Of a stretch of 64,000 nt of DNA, positions 38,997-48,308 are shown one piece after another. Origin of the DNA: Pseudoalteromonas sp. MM1 (lineage in GTDB: Bacteria > Pseudomonadota > Gammaproteobacteria > Enterobacterales > Alteromonadaceae); NCBI RefSeq assembly GCF_030296835.1, contig NZ_AP027923.1, positions 738,571 to 802,570 of the forward strand. Direction: 5' to 3'. The stretch's first letter is position 1. Each line of letters opens with the position of its first letter. The position numbers were made by a program, and so were the translations under genes. The notes below the pieces were generated by a model. That model made no database searches. It saw only the letters and a list, made by a program, of their open reading frames with translations, and was not told the origin of the DNA.

Positions 38997-40265
38997 ATGT
39001 CGCCAGCTAAAATTCGCAGTGAAGTCATAAAACTGAGTAAGTTAAGTGTAAAGCAGCCAGATTATTACTTTATTCAAGGTTACTTTTTAGGATTAGGCTT
39101 ACTGCCCGACATAATAATGCCCAGCCAATGGCAGCCAGACCTATTAGGTGAAATTAATTTCAAATCTGACGCAGAGTTAAAGTATGTCGAAAGCCTGATG
39201 GAAAATTACAATAACAGCATGCAAAAAGTGATGCTCGAAGATTTTAAAATGCCCACTAAATGCAGCTTATCTAAAACCGATTACCGCGATTCACTTAAAG
39301 CTAATATGCCATTACCAAATTACTGTAAAGGGGCATTACAGGCACTTAAATTGATTGATAAACGTAGCCTAAATAAACATCAAAAAGAGGCGCTAGTAAG
39401 TTTGAATGAAGTACTTATTGCGTTTAGCTCTGAACAAGCCGCAATGAAAAAATTTGCTGGCGATCAAGGCTTAGCGCAATCATTTAAAAAGAATTACACC
39501 TACTTTGTAGCCGATGTGCTTTATAACATTCGTTTTATTGAAGACACCCACTGGAGCGATGAAGACGAAGCTGCGTTTAACGAACAATTTACAAATCAGC
39601 AGCACCACGATGATTTTGCAGCTGGTAAAATGATTGACGACGAAATGATAGAACAGTTAATGGAAACAATCCTTAGTGACTTTACTCCAAGTGCGTTTGA
39701 ACCGATAGAAGCGTTACTTGAACTGTTCGAAGGTGTTATAACAGATCAATACATAGCACAAAATCAAGGCCATTTTTGGCTGATCCACGAAACACGGCCT
39801 TATATGATCTTACGGGCGCACCGCGCGCAAATCAATGCGTTACAAGGTAATATACAATTTGCCATTGATGAATTAGAAACACTGTGGCAACTAAACCCCA
39901 TGGATAATCAAGCTAATCGCCATTGGCTAATGAACTGCTATATAATTAAAGGGCAGTGGCAAAAGTTAGATGCATTTTTGGCCGACTTTGACAGCGAAGA
40001 GCTCCATGCCACAGCAAGCCGCGCCTTGAGTGAGTTTTATAAAAATGGTGACTCTAAACAAGCCAAGCAATACAAAAAGCAACTTAAACAGCTTAATAAA
40101 CATTTTATAAAAATACTCACCGGGCAAGAAAAACTAAAAGCTGACGGCTTTGAGTTTTACAACTTAGGTAGTAAAGAAGAAGTGGCTTTATACCTACATT
40201 CACTTGGTAAACAAGCCTGGATAGCAACCGAAGGCAGTTTGTTTTGGTTACGCAAAAAGATCTAA
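38997..40265 (+). CDS. UPF0149/TPR-like protein
   Basis: A 422-residue soluble protein. The first ~200 residues (DYYFIQGYFLGLGLLPDIIMPSQW..., NYCKGALQALKL) resemble the helical YecA/UPF0149 fold. The region from about 265 on has TPR-like helices (RAHRAQINALQGNIQFAIDELETLWQLNPMDNQANRHWLMNCY and the following). Architecture alone suggests a protein-protein interaction role. No signal peptide and no enzymatic motif. It is monocistronic and divergent from ybiT. Confidence 0.75.
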   Translation: MSPAKIRSEVIKLSKLSVKQPDYYFIQGYFLGLGLLPDIIMPSQWQPDLLGEINFKSDAELKYVESLMENYNNSMQKVMLEDFKMPTKCSLSKTDYRDSLKANMPLPNYCKGALQALKLIDKRSLNKHQKEALVSLNEVLIAFSSEQAAMKKFAGDQGLAQSFKKNYTYFVADVLYNIRFIEDTHWSDEDEAAFNEQFTNQQHHDDFAAGKMIDDEMIEQLMETILSDFTPSAFEPIEALLELFEGVITDQYIAQNQGHFWLIHETRPYMILRAHRAQINALQGNIQFAIDELETLWQLNPMDNQANRHWLMNCYIIKGQWQKLDAFLADFDSEELHATASRALSEFYKNGDSKQAKQYKKQLKQLNKHFIKILTGQEKLKADGFEFYNLGSKEEVALYLHSLGKQAWIATEGSLFWLRKKI

Positions 40266-40590
40266 ACAAACAAAAGGTTACAAACAGCGGGTTTTGAGCA
40301 CAATCTATAATTGACTCTTTTAGCGCAGCGCCTCTTCGCTCTCTTTGTAGAAAGTTCACTTGAGAGCAAATTGCACAAAGAGAAATGAATGATGGTAAAC
40401 GAGATGAAAAAAGCAGGGGCTTTGGGTAACGGGTCTGCGTAAACAACCTAGCGTCTTTTATCTAGCGCTTCTTTAGTGAATACATCATTTAAAATCAACT
40501 TACACAAATAAGCATGCATTATCGGTTTTAGTGTTCAGTATAAAATAGATAAGTTATGATTATCTTAGTTTTTACTAATGGTTTTTTGTT
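40266..40590. other. gene-free gap with one inverted repeat
   Basis: Contains CTCTTTGT / ACAAAGAG arms at 40341-40348 and 40375-40382, the same arms as in the nested hairpin of the 29.3-kb tandem repeat. No gene or promoter recognised. Confidence 0.5.
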
Positions 40591-40980
40591 TTGAGCAATA
40601 ATGTTTTTCAACAAATAGTTAATTACTTGCAGAAAAATAGCGACATTGAAGTGGTGTGGCTGTATGGCTCTCACGCCAAAGGTACAGCGCAACCTCATAG
40701 TGATATTGATCTGGCGATCGCTTTTAAAAATTTTGACCTAAGCTCTTTTGATAAACGACTAAGGCCAAAAGAGCTCGAATTAGAAATCAGTAATGAAATT
40801 AGTTTAAACGAACAGCTTATTTCAATCGTTGATATAAACTTAATCCCCAGTTACCTTGCATTCAATATCGTGGAATACGGGGAGGCAATTTTAGGTAAAA
40901 ATAGCCTTAGAGCGATGAGAGAGCAGCAGCGTATTTATAGCCAGTTTGAATTTGAGATGATAGCGAGTAACCATGACTGA
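40591..40980 (+). CDS. mntA: MNT-domain nucleotidyltransferase antitoxin (MntA-like)
   Basis: A 129-residue minimal nucleotidyltransferase. GSHAKG at residues 26-31 and SDIDLAI with Asp38/Asp40 are the nucleotide- and metal-binding motifs. Paired with a HEPN protein, such genes form the type VII MntA-HepT system, in which MntA adenylylates the HEPN toxin to silence it. That mechanism is established for the Shewanella oneidensis pair and inferred here. The start is a TTG, since no in-frame ATG is available near the domain start. The 3' end overlaps the HEPN gene by 8 nt. Confidence 0.9.
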   Translation: MSNNVFQQIVNYLQKNSDIEVVWLYGSHAKGTAQPHSDIDLAIAFKNFDLSSFDKRLRPKELELEISNEISLNEQLISIVDINLIPSYLAFNIVEYGEAILGKNSLRAMREQQRIYSQFEFEMIASNHD

Positions 40981-41392
40981 TACAGGAATAGCGCTTTATA
41001 TAAGAGAAGTAACACGACATATTGATGAATATATGCAAGAGCTCGACGAATTAAGCCAAGTAGATCAACTTAATAATAGAGACTATCGTGCCGCAGAGCG
41101 TTTGCTACAGTTAATGACAGAAGTATGTATTGGCTTATCTAAACATTGGCTTAAAAAGTATAAAAATACGACAAGCAGTAACGCCTACCAAACATTTAGC
41201 GAACTAACTCAACTCGGTGCTTTAACTGATAATGAGTTGCTTTCATGGCTTAAAATAATCGGTTTACGAAATGCGCTTGTGCATGATTATTTGAATATAG
41301 ATCAGGAAATTGTGAAGACGATTATTAAAAACCAACATTATGTAACTATGCACTTGTTTAGCCAAAAAGCGATGGCCGAATTAGCAAGCTAA
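40973..41392 (+). CDS. hepT: HEPN-domain toxin (HepT-like)
   Basis: A 139-residue all-helical HEPN protein of the DUF86/HepT type. The RNase motif RNALVHDY has Arg99, His104 and the modification-target Tyr106. It overlaps the upstream MNT gene (ATGACTGA), which forms a coupled toxin-antitoxin operon. The order here is antitoxin then toxin. Expected activity is RNA or tRNA cleavage when not adenylylated. The downstream gap to 41553 holds a stray REP arm (near 41467) and no gene. Confidence 0.9.
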   Translation: MTDTGIALYIREVTRHIDEYMQELDELSQVDQLNNRDYRAAERLLQLMTEVCIGLSKHWLKKYKNTTSSNAYQTFSELTQLGALTDNELLSWLKIIGLRNALVHDYLNIDQEIVKTIIKNQHYVTMHLFSQKAMAELAS

Positions 41393-41553
41393 TTTAGATT
41401 AAAGGTGGAGGAGTAAAAGTTCACGAGCGGTGGATATGAGGTTTTCTATTGCTTATTCTCTTTGTGAAACTTGTAGGCTTAGAGCTTGCTCGCGCGAAAG
41501 GACTTAACGTTTGAATGTTGGGTTATAAATAAACAGTAAGGGTAAGTCGCAAT

Positions 41554-42282
41554 TTAATCGTGGCTATAAATGCGTTTAATTGTAGCCTTGTTATTTTTAA
41601 TCAGGCGATTAATTACCGCTACTTCGTCAAGCGTTATCGTTTTTTTACTCATCATAAAATGTACGCCATTAACATTAATAGCTGGCGCTGTTTTTACCGG
41701 TAAAATTGTGTTGTAGCGTTTAGCAAAATATTTTGCAACAACAGAGTCGTCAATCACGTAATCAACGCGCTTTTTGTTTAACATACCAAAGCGGGTATTT
41801 GCATCTGCGGTAAGTACTATTTGGTTGGGGTAGTGTTTTTTTATTTTTTCAAACGCAGCGCCAAAAAAGCTGCCACGGTTAATCGCAACCGTAGCGCCAT
41901 TTTCAAAAAGAGTGACCAAATCAACCACATTTTTAGCGTTTTTATGCTTATAAAGCAGCATAATTTCATCGCGATAAACATCAGTAAAATAGGAGTACTC
42001 GGCGCGCGCTTTTGTATAACTTGCCGCAAAGGTAATATCAATATGGCCAGTTTTTAGCTCTTGCTGAACCCGCGATAAGCTCGGAAAATAAATCCACTCA
42101 ATACAAAAAGGTGAATTTTTAAAAACAGCGTTAACCGTATCCACCTCTGCGCCTACAAAGGTATTACCCTGCTTAATTAAATAAGGTGCCCAGTTGGTTT
42201 CGTTAGTGCCCATTTTTAACGTTTTAGTGCACGCTAGCGTATTAAACTGCGCAAACAAAAGTATTAATAGTAACATTTTCAT
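41554..42282 (-). CDS. periplasmic solute-binding protein family 3, tandem copy 3
   Basis: A 242-residue exported protein starting MKMLLLILLFAQFNTLA, with mature start CTKTLKMGTNETNWAPYL. The ATG at 42282 is preferred over the upstream in-frame ATG at 42417: it follows AAGGACG and a clean signal peptide, whereas the extra 45 residues are translated from the inserted MITE. It is a close paralog of the two genes upstream and of 31706-32452 (shared INRGSFFG, FGMLNKKRVDYVIDD, VHFMMSKKTITLDEV). No transport partners are present. Confidence 0.85.
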   Translation of the reverse strand: MKMLLLILLFAQFNTLACTKTLKMGTNETNWAPYLIKQGNTFVGAEVDTVNAVFKNSPFCIEWIYFPSLSRVQQELKTGHIDITFAASYTKARAEYSYFTDVYRDEIMLLYKHKNAKNVVDLVTLFENGATVAINRGSFFGAAFEKIKKHYPNQIVLTADANTRFGMLNKKRVDYVIDDSVVAKYFAKRYNTILPVKTAPAINVNGVHFMMSKKTITLDEVAVINRLIKNNKATIKRIYSHD

Positions 42283-42295
42283 AAAACGTCCTTTT

Positions 42296-42504
42296 ATACC
42301 AATCCGCATAATTAAGTGATCTATTTTGAGGATGGATAAACGTGTTGATAGTAAGGCAAAAAATTCGCTATTTAGTTGTTCTCGGCAATTGCTCCTGCAT
42401 TGCTCTACCTTCTGCATCCATGCAGTCGTAAATGAGAGTTTTTTAACGCAGATAGCGACACGTTTAGCCCCTAAAAATGATTAAGTATTAATGTGGATTG
42501 GTAT
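42296..42504 (-). mobile_element. MITE-like element with ATACCAATCC ends, copy 3
   Basis: A 209-bp element with perfect 10-bp terminal inverted repeats ATACCAATCC / GGATTGGTAT, extending imperfectly to about 17 bp. The interior is the reverse complement of copy 1 (CATCCATGCAG, CACGTTTAGCCCCTAAAAATG). It fills the space between two tandem solute-binding genes: 2 bp after the stop of one and 13 bp before the start of the next. There is no coding capacity. Confidence 0.88.
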
Positions 42505-42506
42505 TA

Positions 42507-43256
42507 TTACTTAAATAACGCCTTAAGCGCCGCTTTGTTCTTTACTATATGCGCGTTAATTATATTTACTTCGTTAAGCGTTATTGTTTTTTTGCTCATC
42601 ATAAAGTGCACATTATTTACATTCACAGGCGCTACTTGCTCAACGGGTAAAACTGCTGTGTATTTGTTAGCAAAGTAGTTTGCTACTAACGCGTCATCTA
42701 CTACAAAATCAACTCGCTTTTTATTTAATAAAGCAAAGCGTTTATCGGCATCGGCGGTAAGTACTATTTGCTTACTATATTTATCACTCAATGCTTTAAA
42801 TGCATGCCCTAAAAAGCTGCCACGGTTAACTCCGGTTGTAAAACCTTGTTTAAATAACTGCGTTAACGAGCTTATATTTGCAGAGTCAGTATGCTGAAAT
42901 AACAACATCACCTCTTCGCGATAAGGCTCACTAAAGTGCGCGTAAACCTCTCGTTGGCGGGTTTTACTCGCCGCAAACATTAAATCAATACGGCCGTGTT
43001 TTAGCTCTTCTAAAGCGCGAAGTGAGTTAGGAAGCAGCGTAAAATTTATACAAAAAGGGGAGTCTTTAAAAATGGTTTTAATTATATTTATTTCAAGGCC
43101 CGTTAAATACTCATTTTTTAACACCACATACGGCGGCCAATAGCGCTCGTTAGTGCCTATATTAATTGTTTTATCGCAAGCTTGTGCTTTTACAGCAAAC
43201 AACCATAACGTTATCAATATCAATAAAAATGTACGTGTACTGCTAATACCATTCAT
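42507..43256 (-). CDS. periplasmic solute-binding protein family 3, tandem copy 2
   Basis: A 249-residue exported paralog (signal peptide MNGISSTRTFLLILITLWLF...A, mature start CDKTINIGTNERYWPPYV). It shares FCINFTLLPNSLRALEELKHGRIDLMFAAS and the C-terminal NAHIVKNKAALKALF with copy 1. Its ATG overlaps the stop of the preceding gene by 4 nt (ATGA). It is followed directly by the MITE. Confidence 0.85.
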   Translation of the reverse strand: MNGISSTRTFLLILITLWLFAVKAQACDKTINIGTNERYWPPYVVLKNEYLTGLEINIIKTIFKDSPFCINFTLLPNSLRALEELKHGRIDLMFAASKTRQREVYAHFSEPYREEVMLLFQHTDSANISSLTQLFKQGFTTGVNRGSFLGHAFKALSDKYSKQIVLTADADKRFALLNKKRVDFVVDDALVANYFANKYTAVLPVEQVAPVNVNNVHFMMSKKTITLNEVNIINAHIVKNKAALKALFK

Positions 43257-43990
43257 TCAAACAGGGCCTTAAGTGCCGCTTTGTTTTTTAATATGTGCGC
43301 ATTAATAATGTTAACCTCATTAGGAGTTACAGTTCTTTTGCTCAGCATTAAATGTATTGGATTTTTATTAACCGCGGGCAGGGTAGGGGCCGCCATTAAG
43401 TTTTTGCCGCGCTTACTAAAGTAATCGCCTACTAACGCGTCTTCTACCGCGTAGTCTATACGTTGCTTGTTAAGCATTTCAAAGCGCTTACTCGTTGCGC
43501 TAGTGTACTCAATTTGTTTTTTATGGCTGGTTTTATATTGCTCAAACTCCTCGCCATAATAACTACCAAAGTTAGCGCCTATGGTTAAACCTTGGTTAAA
43601 AATATCAGCCAAGTTATTAACCTTATGCTGATTGTTTTTGTTTTCGTATAAACGCATTACCTCGGTGCGGTAGGCTTCAGTAAAGTGCACATATTTTGCG
43701 CGTTCATGGGTAAAACTAGCCGCCCAGCCCATGTCTATTCGGCCATGGCGCAGCTCGGTAAAAGCCCGTTTAGAGTTAGGCAGCATTTTTACTTCAAAAC
43801 AAAAAGGCGAATCTTTAAAAATAATATTTAATGCATCCACCTCTTTACCTTGTAACTGCCCATTAATACCCATTACATAGGGTGGCCAAAAAGCATCGTG
43901 CGAGGCAACCGTTAGCGTTTTTTCGCAGGCAAACACACCCCAAGAGGCACTAAACAATACATACACAAATAAGGTTATTAATTTATTCAT
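43253..43990 (-). CDS. periplasmic solute-binding protein family 3, tandem copy 1
   Basis: First of three tandem paralogs (245 residues; signal peptide MNKLITLFVYVLFSASWGVFA, mature start CEKTLTVASHDAFWPPYVM). Like the others it has a Cys near the mature N-terminus and a second (SPFCFEV). The tandem array looks like successive gene duplication with divergence of the ligand pocket. The gap 43991-44275 upstream shows nothing recognisable. Confidence 0.85.
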   Translation of the reverse strand: MNKLITLFVYVLFSASWGVFACEKTLTVASHDAFWPPYVMGINGQLQGKEVDALNIIFKDSPFCFEVKMLPNSKRAFTELRHGRIDMGWAASFTHERAKYVHFTEAYRTEVMRLYENKNNQHKVNNLADIFNQGLTIGANFGSYYGEEFEQYKTSHKKQIEYTSATSKRFEMLNKQRIDYAVEDALVGDYFSKRGKNLMAAPTLPAVNKNPIHLMLSKRTVTPNEVNIINAHILKNKAALKALFE

Positions 43991-44275
43991 TAAATCTCTG
44001 GGGTACTTTTTTAATAATTAGTATTTAAACAGTATAACCTAGCCAAACAATATAATAATGAATGAGACGTTAAAGTTGTAAAAAAATGTATCTAAAACCA
44101 AAGAAGTTTACGGTTGAGAGAAATGATTAGTGCGAAATTCAATACAATCAGCGTATTAAGCTAAAAAAACCTACTTATAAGTTCTTTAATTTATTGGCCT
44201 GTTCCTGTAGATTAAACAAACATGAATGCAGTATTAACGTTGTAAACGCGCAAAAGCCAAGGAGCGGTATAAGCA

Positions 44276-44878
44276 GTGCCCAATACCACACTAAATTATT
44301 ATAACCAACATGCACAAACCTTTAGCGACTCAACACTTAATGTTGATATGTCGGCGCTTTATGCTGAGTTTTTGCCGTATATTGAACAAAACGGCCATGT
44401 GCTAGATGCTGGTTGTGGTTCTGCCCGCGACGCTATGTATTTTAAAAACCAAGGTTTTATTGTTATTGCATTTGATGCAAGCCCAGCACTTGCAAAGTTA
44501 GCCAGTAATTACCTACAACAACCAGTAGCGGTTAAAACCTTTCAAGAGCTTAAGTGTGTTAACAAATACGATGGCATTTGGTGTTGCGCTAGTTTATTAC
44601 ACGTTCCAAAGGCTGAGTTACCGCAGGCGTTTTTAAACCTACAAAATGCGCTTAAACCTAATGGTGTTTTGTATGTATCGTTTAAATACGGCACGCAAGA
44701 GCGCGAACATAATGGCCGTGAATTTACCGATTTAACCGAAACTGCTTTAAATGCATTAATTGATCAACACACCGAGCTTAAAATAATAAAACAATGGCAA
44801 ACAGTCGATCAACGACCAGGGCGCGAAAGCGAAGTGTGGCTAAATGCCTTGTTAACGCATAGCAAAGCGAAATTATAA
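44276..44878 (+). CDS. class I SAM-dependent methyltransferase
   Basis: A 200-residue Rossmann methyltransferase: SAM-binding motif I VLDAGCGSARDAMYF, then VIAFDASPALAKLA, and GIWCCASLLHVPK (post-I/II region). It resembles small-molecule or tellurite/ubiquinone-type methyltransferases more than DNA methyltransferases; no DPPY or PCQ motif is seen. GTG start at 44276 follows AAGGAGCGG. Its stop TAA (44876-44878) abuts the GTG of the PLD-helicase gene, so the two are co-translated, and the helicase protein is the best clue to its role. Substrate unknown. Confidence 0.85.
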   Translation: MPNTTLNYYNQHAQTFSDSTLNVDMSALYAEFLPYIEQNGHVLDAGCGSARDAMYFKNQGFIVIAFDASPALAKLASNYLQQPVAVKTFQELKCVNKYDGIWCCASLLHVPKAELPQAFLNLQNALKPNGVLYVSFKYGTQEREHNGREFTDLTETALNALIDQHTELKIIKQWQTVDQRPGRESEVWLNALLTHSKAKL

Positions 44879-47830
44879 GTGAATAGTTTTAGCGAACATC
44901 AACACCTGCAAAGTAATAACCAACAGCTTATTACGGGTGATAATGACCCGTTATTACCTAACCTTGTGCATGCCATAAACAATGCCACTGAGATTGAAAT
45001 TACAGTTTCATTTATTCAGCCAAGTGGCTTAGCGCTGTTGTTCGACCCACTAAGCGAAGCGTTACAAAGTGGCGCAACGCTTAAATTACTTACCTCAGAC
45101 TACCTCGATATTACTCATCCCAATGCGTTAAGAGAACTTATGGCGTTAGTAGATCGAGGAGCCGATGTGCGCATTTACCAAACGCATAGTAATCAAAGCT
45201 TTCATATGAAGTCGTATATATTTGTCAAAACAAACGACCAAAACGAGATTACTGATGGCTGTGCCTTTATTGGCTCAAGTAATATTAGTGCCAGCGCATT
45301 AACCAAAGGGCATGAGTGGAATTTTAGACACGATTATACACAACCAAAAACAAGCCAAGCAGCAAAGCAGTTTTTAAGTATTCGCACAGCTTTTGAAAAT
45401 ATTTTTAATCACGAATTTGTTACCCACTTAAGCCATAAATGGATAAATAGCTACATTACTAGGCGTAAAACACAGCAATTTGTATCGGTAAACCACGCTG
45501 ATACAGCTGAGCAAGTTATTGAAAAGAATGAAGCTAAAACACCAAGACCAGCTCAAATTGAAGCGCTTAATGCCTTAGCGCAAACGCGTACCGAGGGCTT
45601 TAAGCGTGGTTTAGTGGTTTTAGCAACGGGTATGGGTAAAACATGGTTAAGTGCATTTGATGTAAAACAGTTCAAAGCAAAACGTGTTTTATTTGTAGCG
45701 CACCGCGAAGAAATACTTTTGCAAGCACAGCGAACATTTTCTGAATTACTCACTCTATCTACTGGGTTTTATAACGGCAAACAGCGAGACAAAAACGCTG
45801 AGTGTTTATTTGCCTCGATTCAAACCATTGGCCGAAGTAATCACTTAAAGCAGTTTGCACCAACAGCATTTGATTACATTATTGTCGACGAATTTCACCA
45901 TGCAAGTGCGCGTGTATATCGCCAGCTTCTAAATTACTTTGAACCTCAATTTTTACTGGGTTTAACAGCTACACCAGAGCGTACCGACCAAGCTGATATT
46001 TTAGGGTTATGCGACAACAACCTAGTATTTGAGCGTAACTTAACGCAGGGAATAGACCAAAAAACGTTAGTGCCATTTCATTACTACGGTATTTGGGATG
46101 AAAACGTAAACTACCAAGCCATTCCGTGGCGTAATGGCCGATTTGACCCAACAGCACTAGAAAACAAATTTGCGACACAAAAACGGGCAGACCACGCACT
46201 TTTGCAGTGGCAGCAATACAAGCAGCAGCGCACATTAGGCTTTTGTATTTCCACCAAACATGCCGATTACATGGCTGATGCGTTTAATAAAGCGGGTGTA
46301 AAAGCGCTATCTGTACATAGCCAGTCAAAAGTACGCCGTAATGATGCACTAAAACAATTAGAACAGCGTCAAGTTGAAGTATTATTTACTGTTGATTTGT
46401 TTAACGAAGGGACTGATTTACCAAGCATTGATACCATATTAATGCTGCGCCCAAGCGACTCTAAAATACTCTTTTTACAGCAATTAGGACGGGGTTTACG
46501 CACCCTTGAAGGTAAAACACATTTAGTGGTGCTTGATTTTATTGGTAACCACCACAGCTTTTTAAATAAACCCTATGCACTACTTCATGAGACCACGCCA
46601 ACTGGTGTAGTTAAAAAGCTTAAAAAGCCCAACCTTGCTGATGGCTGCTTTATAAATATTGACTTAAAAGTTACCAACTTTTGGCAGCAGCTAGCCAAAA
46701 TACAGCGCACCACAGCGTTAGAAGATATAACACAACTTGCCGAGCAATTAGGTCATTTACCTACATTAAGTGAGTTTTACTACCACTACGGCGATATAAA
46801 AAAGGTAAACAGCAACTACACTAGTTGGTTTGATCTAATTGCTAAAACACAAAATATTGATGACGAAGCACAGCAAAGTGCCAAGCAATTAGCCCCGTTT
46901 TACGACTTTTTACATAAAGGTATACAAACAACCAGTATGACCAAATGCTTCAAAGCTATTTTGCTTGAAGCGTATGTTGCTTTAAATGGCTTTGCCAAAC
47001 CCCCAACAGTTGCAGAACTTGCGGCTATGAGTGCTAAGGTTTTAGCGCGTCATCCAAATTTAAAGCAACACGATTTACCTATTAAAGAACAGCAAGCAGC
47101 TGCAAATTCACAAACATGGCAAAGCTACTGGCGTAAAAATCCAATTAAAGCCTACACCAATAAAAATAAAGACGGCACACAATGGTTTACCTTACAAAAC
47201 AACACCATAAAAGCCACGTTTGACGTACCCGCAGAAAAATGCGAATTACTAAATAGCGCCGTGTTAGAACTGGTTGAATACACTTTAGCTAAATACAGCC
47301 AACGGCTAAAAGTAAAAACGCCAATCACAAAACAAAATACAGAGCAAAATGCGGACAATGTAACTCAGCTAGCGTTTAAAGAGATTGCCGATACAGCCAA
47401 AGAACAAGATAACGCATTAAAACTGCCGTACTTCCCTAATATTAAAATTGCCTGCGGGCATTTTAAAACAGGGGATGAAAGCGATATGGAATTAATGGAC
47501 GCGCCATTTGGCGCAGGCAAGCTCGACCCGCAAATACATTTTTTAGCACACGCATCGGGTAACTCTATGAATGGCGGAAAACACCCAATACTTGATGGGG
47601 ATTTATTGTTACTTGAACTTATAACCTCCGACAAAGCGGGTTCGCTTCGCGATCAAATAGTTGTTATAGAACGGGACGATATAAGCGGAGACGGGCAGTA
47701 TTTACTGCGAAAAGTTAATAAATTACCTAATGGGCAATATGAGCTAATCGCTCAAAACCCCGATTACGAAGTAATGATTGCAGATGAAAGCATGCGAACA
47801 TTCGCCCGCTTTAAACAAGTGGTTTCGTAG
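44879..47830 (+). CDS. PLD nuclease-SF2 helicase with LexA/S24-like C-terminus
   Basis: A 983-residue multidomain protein. Residues ~1-190 form a phospholipase-D-type nuclease domain (HMK at 109-111, GSSN at 132-135). Residues ~215-580 form an SF2 helicase: Walker A ATGMGKT (249-255), DEFHH (337-341), SEPT/TATPER and the C-terminal lobe with LQQLGRGLR. A DUF3427-like region follows. The C-terminal ~100 residues look like an S24/LexA peptidase: HASGNSM (Ser896), PILDGDLLLLEL and LLRKV (Lys945 candidate). The PLD-helicase-DUF3427 core is shared with the gene at 52643. The role is probably DNA damage or phage defence; the protease-like end could allow autocleavage. Experimental function unknown. 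Confidence 0.85.
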   Translation: MNSFSEHQHLQSNNQQLITGDNDPLLPNLVHAINNATEIEITVSFIQPSGLALLFDPLSEALQSGATLKLLTSDYLDITHPNALRELMALVDRGADVRIYQTHSNQSFHMKSYIFVKTNDQNEITDGCAFIGSSNISASALTKGHEWNFRHDYTQPKTSQAAKQFLSIRTAFENIFNHEFVTHLSHKWINSYITRRKTQQFVSVNHADTAEQVIEKNEAKTPRPAQIEALNALAQTRTEGFKRGLVVLATGMGKTWLSAFDVKQFKAKRVLFVAHREEILLQAQRTFSELLTLSTGFYNGKQRDKNAECLFASIQTIGRSNHLKQFAPTAFDYIIVDEFHHASARVYRQLLNYFEPQFLLGLTATPERTDQADILGLCDNNLVFERNLTQGIDQKTLVPFHYYGIWDENVNYQAIPWRNGRFDPTALENKFATQKRADHALLQWQQYKQQRTLGFCISTKHADYMADAFNKAGVKALSVHSQSKVRRNDALKQLEQRQVEVLFTVDLFNEGTDLPSIDTILMLRPSDSKILFLQQLGRGLRTLEGKTHLVVLDFIGNHHSFLNKPYALLHETTPTGVVKKLKKPNLADGCFINIDLKVTNFWQQLAKIQRTTALEDITQLAEQLGHLPTLSEFYYHYGDIKKVNSNYTSWFDLIAKTQNIDDEAQQSAKQLAPFYDFLHKGIQTTSMTKCFKAILLEAYVALNGFAKPPTVAELAAMSAKVLARHPNLKQHDLPIKEQQAAANSQTWQSYWRKNPIKAYTNKNKDGTQWFTLQNNTIKATFDVPAEKCELLNSAVLELVEYTLAKYSQRLKVKTPITKQNTEQNADNVTQLAFKEIADTAKEQDNALKLPYFPNIKIACGHFKTGDESDMELMDAPFGAGKLDPQIHFLAHASGNSMNGGKHPILDGDLLLLELITSDKAGSLRDQIVVIERDDISGDGQYLLRKVNKLPNGQYELIAQNPDYEVMIADESMRTFARFKQVVS

Positions 47831-47831
47831 T

Positions 47832-47852
47832 CGCGATTTTATATCGCGTTTT
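47832..47852 (+). terminator. terminator after the PLD-helicase gene
   Basis: CGCGAT-TTTAT-ATCGCG then TTTT, directly after the stop. Same hairpin as at 37176-37192. Confidence 0.75.
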
Positions 47853-47856
47853 AACG

Positions 47857-47918
47857 TGTAGACGCTGAACTTGCTCGCGTTTTGTAGACGCGCAGCTTGC
47901 TGGCGTTAAAAGCGAAGG
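47857..47918 (+). repeat. REPIN-type arms
   Basis: TGTAGACGCTGAACTTGCTCGCG followed closely by TGTAGACGCGCAGCTTGCTGGCG: two REP arms brought close together, the same family as the 34.9-37.1 kb array. Confidence 0.7.
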
Positions 47919-47977
47919 TTTTTGGATAGCTATTTTGCGTGAGAATTTAAGGGATTTAATAACCTCTAATTTGAGGT

Positions 47978-48200
47978 TTTATCGCGTTGGCGATGGCAAC
48001 CAAAGGGCGGTTGCAGCCGACCGCCCTTTGGAATCCCACGGCGCACCCGAGGATCACACTTTATCTTCAACTTACGTTAATGATGTGAACGTAACCAGCG
48101 TAGATAGGCCATCCATGGCCAAGCTGCGCTTTGTACAGCATCCATGCTGTAAATTACTCATCATTAACTCAGTTTCAGGTGTGATCACGGGGAATTGGAA
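47978..48200 (+). repeat. hairpin repeat HR, copy 1 (forward)
   Basis: Starts GTTGGCGATGGCAACC and contains a 12-bp perfect stem CCAAAGGGCGGT / ACCGCCCTTTGG (48000-48011 and 48020-48031) with an 8-nt loop. GGCGCACCCGAGGATCACAC and a tail with a further hairpin (CAGCATCCATGCTG) follow. Same family as 56030-56170, 57240-57380 and 58810-58950 on the other strand, with the stem sequence changed but pairing kept. Confidence 0.8.
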
Positions 48201-48308
48201 TGTGCTGGTAGATTGTATTGTATGTATTTTGTACTTGTAAACTGTTTGTATATTAGAAATAACAAAGGTTTAGCTTTTTCAAATATTAGAAGATGAGAAT
48301 GTAAATTT

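Noticed and set aside
39324..39350. Fourth CTGTAAA palindrome
   Set aside because: Only an imperfect match, lying inside a coding sequence.
42283..42417. 45-residue N-terminal extension of the solute-binding gene
   Set aside because: The extra codons come from the inserted MITE; the ATG at 42282 has a ribosome site and a signal peptide.
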